Program-made: the position numbers and the translations under genes
Origin: Morinoia aosen
Lineage: Eukaryota; Arthropoda; Malacostraca; Amphipoda; Talitridae
Length of the DNA stretch: 64,000 bases
Assembly (NCBI GenBank): GCA_030386875.1
Contig: CM059559.1
Span: 4,833,177-4,897,176, forward strand
Direction: 5' to 3'
Part shown: one piece after another, positions 59,101-64,000 of the stretch
Layout of the letters: each line of letters opens with the position of its first letter
Numbering within the stretch: position 1 is the stretch's first letter
The notes under the pieces: model-generated
Seen by the model: only the letters and a program-made list of their open reading frames with translations
The model's database searches: none
Told to the model about the DNA's origin: nothing

Positions 59101-62100
59101 ATGATGAAATTGATCTCTACTCTTTCGCTGCAACGATTTCCAGTTTTGCATGGTTTGGCGAGGAAATCTATGAATATAGAAAGGTGAAAATCGTTTTCAA
59201 GGTTTTGAATACATTGAGTTCAAGGTTTCGAATACATTGTTCAACAACGCAATTTTGAAGTTGAAGTGAGTACTTAGATTCTTGTTGAAATGTGGTTGGA
59301 AATTTGTTTCAACACACAAATGTACTGCTCAACACTCGCGAGAACGATCGTCTATATAGAGCAGGTGTTCCCAACCTATCTTCGACTTACACCCCTTCAG
59401 AAATTTAATTTGAACCTCGAACCCCTAAAATAACAGTGCCAGCCTATAGCCAATATCCTATTATTTACCTGGACTCTCTACCACCTCCTGAAACTCTACT
59501 TCAGGTTGGGAAGTACCCCAAGATGGGAAGTACTCCAGATTGGGAAGTACCCCCAAGTTGGGAACTCAAGCTGGTCTAGAGCTATTAGTCTTTGAACTGC
59601 ATTTGACTTTCAGCATAAAGATCTCGAGATCTCATAAGAATGCCAGACAGAGGTATGTCACTAGCACCTGATACAAAGCATGAACTGCGTTCAAATATTG
59701 CGTTAACAGTCCTAAAGGCAAACATTCAACACTTGGCTGTCTTTGCATTTGTACGTTTTACCTTTAGATTTTTATTGCGTTAGTGGGAGTTGATCGGCTA
59801 TCGCACCCGATCAGTCAGACTAATTTATTTTGACAGCGCGACGCAGCGTCTGTAAGCTTTGGTCTGCTTGCGCCCGCTCGCGCGTAGTGTGGCCGCTCTC
59901 ATAGCAATACATGTCTTTAATATTGCAGCTACTGCCTGCGTACGCTCGTGTCAGTGCCAATGCGTTCAGTCTGGCCGTATCCTTAAGGCTGAGTTAATAG
60001 AAATGATACACTTTGCTTAAATATTAGAAAAAGGTCGGAAATATATAATTTTAAGGAAAAAAATGCTCCTAATAATGTACTTATTCCAAAAAATAATTAA
60101 ATGGAGAAGATTCATTAAAATTTAGATACTTAATAAAAAGTCATAGTGTATAGTAATGACCTTTCCGTTAGGGCTTTTTTTCGACAGTATGATATTTTGG
60201 ACGATTTGAGAAAAATTGTAAGCTTCTCATGCAGTGTTGTTCATTCACAGTGGCCTGCAGCTCGGCTGTGCCACGCAGGCATTCAAGTAAACTGTCGGCT
60301 CCGAGTTAGCGAGAACGATACATATGTGTTGGTCTTGTAACACCTTGAAAATAATATTCTCATCTCATTAAAATCGAAAAGTAAACAATGTAATTCAAAG
60401 AGAGCCACGTCCCTAAAGTTAATTTCTTTCACTGTTAACGTAATATTTAAATTCAACTTTGATCATGCCTTGTGTATCGCAAACGCAATATTACGTAAAT
60501 TTCTTCATCGGCGTATTTACGTGATGTTTTTCACCGTTTCTTGATTTCTCGTATGTGTTTTGAGGCTATCTGAAGCCATGACTGTGATAATGAAGTGTTT
60601 TTTACGGGGGCAGATTCAAGCCAAGATCCACCGGTGCTTGGACGAAGTTGTCCCAAGATCTCGCCTCCCATCCGTCACCGACCGCAGCCAGTGAGTTCAT
60701 TTAGCTTACGGGTTAAATAATTGAACGTCTCCTACTTCTTAACACGTTAACTGCGACGGGTTGAAATGAAGTATTCAATATTCAACTCCGATTGGAGTTA
60801 AGAGACCAATTTGAAAAAAAAAATCATTAAACATATTGTGCCTTCATTTAGTTTTCATTAAGTATTTATGAAAACTGAGTTTGTGACTGCGGGTTGGTCA
60901 GCAACGATTTGAAAATCTTCTCTGTGATCACCGGTGGGTCCCTTCGGAGGAGGCGTGTTAGAGCCTGAGTTCCTCAGAGAAATCGTGACGTCATAAGAGT
61001 GGTCAGAGATATCTCGCCATTTGTGCAAACTTCAAGGGAAGAAAATCAGTTAGTTGCTATGTTTTGATGATTTCCGAATAAACGGAGCTGATCATGCTTT
61101 GGAAAATTAACAGAGTAATGTAGAGATTTTTTTTCTGTTGGTTTAATGGGGGAAGACGGTAAATTTATGTCATTTCTTGTGTGACGCGCAAAGGAAATAT
61201 AATTAATTAAGCTTGTCTCTGCAGGCGCTGGCCTGAGTTATCGGATTAGACAACCGATATGGCAACCGATACATATGACAACCTATGGAAATATTTAACG
61301 CATAATTTCTGTATCAGTAATATCTTAATTTTATCACTAAAGCATGTGAATTGCACGACGTAAGGCTTTTCCATGCGTTTTAATTTTCCATCTTATTTCT
61401 TCTACGAGGGGCTAAGTACTGTCGATTACAACGGAGGAATTGCATTGCTAAAAAAATAGTCACGATCATTAAAAAATCTTTTTGGCTTCAACCTTGTTTG
61501 TCCAAGAGTTGTGTCAAGACTACGAGTCCCTTATTCAATACGTTTGTGAATCAAATATACGCCACATAGAAATCCAAAAAATATAAATATTCATTTCACT
61601 AATTTCACTAATATACTGCTTGCGCAAAAGTATATTTCAGCTTGAATTTGGAATCCAACCTTTCCATTGTCATATATCTAAGAGATAACTTAACTCACTC
61701 AAAGCCTTGGGTAATAACATTTTCTAGCGTTAGCTTCACAGAAGCTCGCCATTTTGATAGTTCCAAACAATGATTCCACGGTGCCTGTTTGGCACCGTGA
61801 AAGGCAACGCTGCTACAGAGGCCACTCCTCATGTGTGCCCCAGACTCCAGTACGTGGACGCGGTGATCCTGGACGTGCTGCGGCTGAGCTCCCTGGCGCC
61901 CGTAGCGCTGCTGCACAGGGTCACGTCAGACGTGGTCTTTGAAGGATACTCTATTCCCAAGGTACGGGCTGTTGGGTACTCTGTTCCCAAGGTACGGGCT
62001 GTTGGGTACTCTATTCCCAAGGTACGGGCTGTGTGGTACTCTATACCCAAGGTACGGGATGTGTGGTACTCTATTCCCAAGGTACGGGCTGTGTGGTACT

Positions 62101-64000
62101 CTATTCCCAAGGTACGGGCTGTGTGGTACTCTATTCCCAAGGTAAGGGCTGTGTGGTACTCTATACCCAAGGTACGGGATGTGTGGTACTCTATTCCCAA
62201 GGTACGGGCTGTTGGGTACTCTATTGCCAAGGTACGGGGTGTTGGGTACTCTATTGCCAAGGTACGAGCTGTTGGGTACTCTATTCCCAAGGTGCGGGCT
62301 GTTGGGTACTCTATTGCCAAGGTACGGGCTCCTGGGTACTCTATTGCCAAGGTACGGGCTGCTGGGTACTCTATTGCCAAGGTACGGGCTGTTGGGTACT
62401 CTATTGCCAAGGTACGGGCTGTTGGGTACTCTATTGCCAAGGTACGGGCTGTTGGGTACTCTATTCCCAAGGTACGGGCTGTTCCTTTTGAAGGATACTC
62501 TATTCCCAAGGTATGGTATATTACTTATTCATTTTAGGCATTTCAAGCTTTGTTCCAGATCTCTTAGACTCTGATTTTAGCTTTGTGCCTAAAACTGATA
62601 GAAACTCTTCATAGGTCGCAAGTTTATTAGATTCGTTCTGGTTATATGAAATGTGATTGTGTGGTGGTTTTCCGAGCATGATTCTGGGTTGCAGAACACA
62701 ACGGTGCTCGCTTGTGCCGAACTCTGCCATCGGGACAGGAGGTTCTGGAAGAAGCCCTACGAGCTTTACCCGGAGCATTTTTTGGACGAAAACGGAAATT
62801 TAGACACCAAAAAGGAAGGCTTCATGCCCTTCTCAATTGGTGAGTGACTTGAATCTAGTTTGACATTCTTGCGTGGTATTGATCGAGATAGGGAACGAAT
62901 TTCGAAAGTCTTGTTAAAAAACAAAATGAAATAGACTCAAAGTACTGGCTTTTCCGGACTCATTTTTTCTTTCCGAAAAATGTCTTGGCTTGTTACAGCA
63001 AGATTTTACAAATGCCTCGACGTATGAATTTGGCGAACGTGAATCTATGGAAATAGGAAATCAACTTCATCTTTTTATAATACTTAAACACAGTTTTTTA
63101 TGTCGAAAAAAGCATTGCCATTGTAGATGTTCAGAAATCAAAACAATTGCATCTCAGGATCATGACAGCAAATACTTCGACGTATGAGCGCGCTAATTAA
63201 ATTTACGCTTTAGATGCAGGCAGAGTGACTATTGACTCATAGTAACCTAATGTAATCAGTAGTTTCTTCATTTCACTGAGCATAATGTGACACAGTTAAA
63301 TTAATGCTAAAATAATGTCTTTTTTTTCGATTTTCCATCCATTTTTTTCCGACAAACGCTGCTTCCTAAATCCAAGTAAACTGCGGTGTTTATTCTGCAG
63401 GTTGTGAGAGACTCTGTAATCCAGACGTTCTATTCAACATCTTAAGCCACGTGTCTTTAGTTCAGTCCTTCAAAACAGTTTCTATTTTCGCTTAATTCAT
63501 TTTATGGCATCCTCAAACTAGTGCCCGACGCAAATTTTCCATCACATTTTTTTCCTGTGAATATTTTCCCGGGTTGGCTTTTTGAAATATTCATTGCATT
63601 AAATCAATTAAATGACGGAATTAAATCAAGAAATTAGATCAATCAAAAGTTAATTATGTCCGCATAACCAGTATGACTTTTGCATCGTACAATACCAATC
63701 TGGATTGTGTCATTGCTGCATTTGGTCTTGTCAATATGTTTGGTCGATCAGTGTTTATTGACATGTTCCCACCACTACTACCAAAATAACCTCACCACTA
63801 TGAAGTTGCGAAATATTCTACTGCATTCGATCATCTCTCGCCAGGACGCCGTCAGTGTTTGGGGGAATCCTTGGCTCGCATGGAACTTTACGTCTTCACG
63901 ACGGCCATCTTGCAGCGGTTCAGGATCGAGCCACCAGAGGGGGTGACTCTCACGGCCGAGCTGGACAAGTCTCAGAGACTCCTCAACATACCCAAGCACT
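53152..64000 (+). CDS. Cytochrome P450, CYP2-clan, copy C (3' end cut by window)
   Basis: Third P450, about 495 residues if its last exon matches A. Exons: 53152-53233, 55093-55192, 55586-55719, 56166-56387, 57496-57698, 58392-58509, 58812-58915, 60614-60690, 61844-61961, 62695-62839 and 63845 to beyond 64000. The ATG at 53152 opens a hydrophobic anchor ([16 protein letters not shown]), then LPPGS at about 25-29. Motifs: WSDNR near 115-119, [10 protein letters not shown] near 299-307, DVLR at about 357-360, PEHF near 412-415, [11 protein letters not shown] with Cys at about 439. Exon lengths equal those of A, so the start and splice sites are well supported. TTTTCCAG at 53137-53144 suggests a 5'UTR intron. 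Sequence is clearly more diverged than A is from B. Exon 9 ends in a 30-bp in-frame donor array. Introns carry TTA-, TTAA- and hAT-type MITEs. Confidence 0.93.
54110..54200 (-). mobile_element. SINE-like 3' tail (inverted), intron 1 of gene C
   Basis: Reverse complement reads TTTTAAAAACAATGAT and ATTATTGGAAATAAACTG, with an ATGATACAAAAAC triplication. Same family as 20300-20370. Confidence 0.4.
56758..56954 (+). mobile_element. TTA-flanked MITE (PIF/Harbinger-type), intron 4 of gene C
   Basis: 197 bp with inverted ends AGCGGCCCATAGACGATCAA and a perfect TTA duplication (56755-56757, 56955-56957). A partial internal copy of the end (GATCGTCTGTGGGCTTG) near 56820 suggests a compound structure. 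Confidence 0.9.
59362..59573 (+). mobile_element. hAT-type MITE, intron 7 of gene C
   Basis: 212 bp, ends CAGGTGTTCCCAACC and GTTGGGAACTCAAGCTG; flanks ATATAGAG and GTCTAGAG (6 of 8), close to the TCTAGA-like sites hAT elements favour. Three tandem GGGAAGTACYCCA words precede the right end. Confidence 0.75.
60743..60957 (+). mobile_element. TTAA-flanked MITE, copy 3, intron 8 of gene C
   Basis: Left TTAA intact (60739-60742), right one TTAG. Starts CACGTTAACTGCGACGGGTT and ends CGTG; interior TGATCACCGGTGGGTC as in copies 1 and 2. It begins about 50 bp after exon 8. Confidence 0.8.
61941..62515 (+). repeat. 30-bp in-frame splice-donor minisatellite at exon 9 end, gene C
   Basis: Donor GT at 61962 recurs every 30 bp (61992, 62022 and on to 62472; 18 sites), and a further GTATGG donor lies 39 bp on at 62511. 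The unit is about 13 intron bases plus 17 exon bases; translated in the exon frame it reads [10 protein letters not shown]. The right end restores the original exon end (FEGYSIPK before 62511). Units differ by few substitutions (C/G in ATTCCC versus ATTGCC; GTACGG, GTAAGG, GTGCGG). All units are multiples of 3, so every donor choice is in frame, and no stop occurs over the whole 549 bp. Confidence 0.97.

Noticed and set aside
61829-62574. Long overlapping open frames on both strands through the gene C array (up to 255 codons)
   Set aside because: The 30-bp unit is a multiple of three and stop-free in several frames, so open frames arise automatically. Only the frame continuing exon 9 is relevant.

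Overview
This is AT-rich eukaryotic nuclear DNA: long introns with GT...AG borders, non-LTR and LTR retrotransposons, SINE-like repeats and many MITEs. The protein-coding content is a head-to-tail tandem cluster of three CYP2-clan cytochrome P450 genes on the + strand. Gene structure and repeats suggest an invertebrate, probably an arthropod and perhaps a crustacean. The host assignment is inference.

Layout: gene A (5' partial, exons 3-11, 472-9504); an A-B intergenic region with a MITE cluster and a nearly full-length LINE on the minus strand (about 12148-17100), followed by about 10 kb without recognisable genes but with palindromic MITEs; gene B (complete, 11 coding exons, 27469-40608, 496 residues); a B-C intergenic region with a 68-bp satellite-like array, a long-TIR MITE and a young non-coding LTR retrotransposon (43612-49187); gene C (exons 1-11, 53152 to the window end, last exon cut by the edge). 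The three P450s share all intron positions and phases, and exon lengths are conserved to the base except one extra codon in exon 5 of B. All keep the WxxxR, AGx(D)T and [11 protein letters not shown] motifs. They are therefore probably functional membrane-anchored monooxygenases that arose by tandem duplication.

The most unusual feature is at the 3' edge of exon 9 in every copy. The exon end plus the 5' splice site (reading ...CCCAAG|GTAC...) has been amplified into a tandem array, so each pre-mRNA carries a ladder of potential splice donors. Genes A and B have 20-bp units (13 and about 22 units). Gene C has a different 30-bp unit (18 donor-bearing repeats plus a terminal copy of the original exon end), in which every donor keeps the reading frame. 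Each unit was built from that gene's own exon-intron junction, so similar arrays arose at least twice at one homologous splice junction. Other points of interest are a shared Asp for Glu change in the K-helix ExxR motif, a GC splice donor in gene B, minisatellites close upstream of several gene B exons, an inverted repeat flanking exons 5-7 of gene A, and several MITE families with clear target-site duplications.
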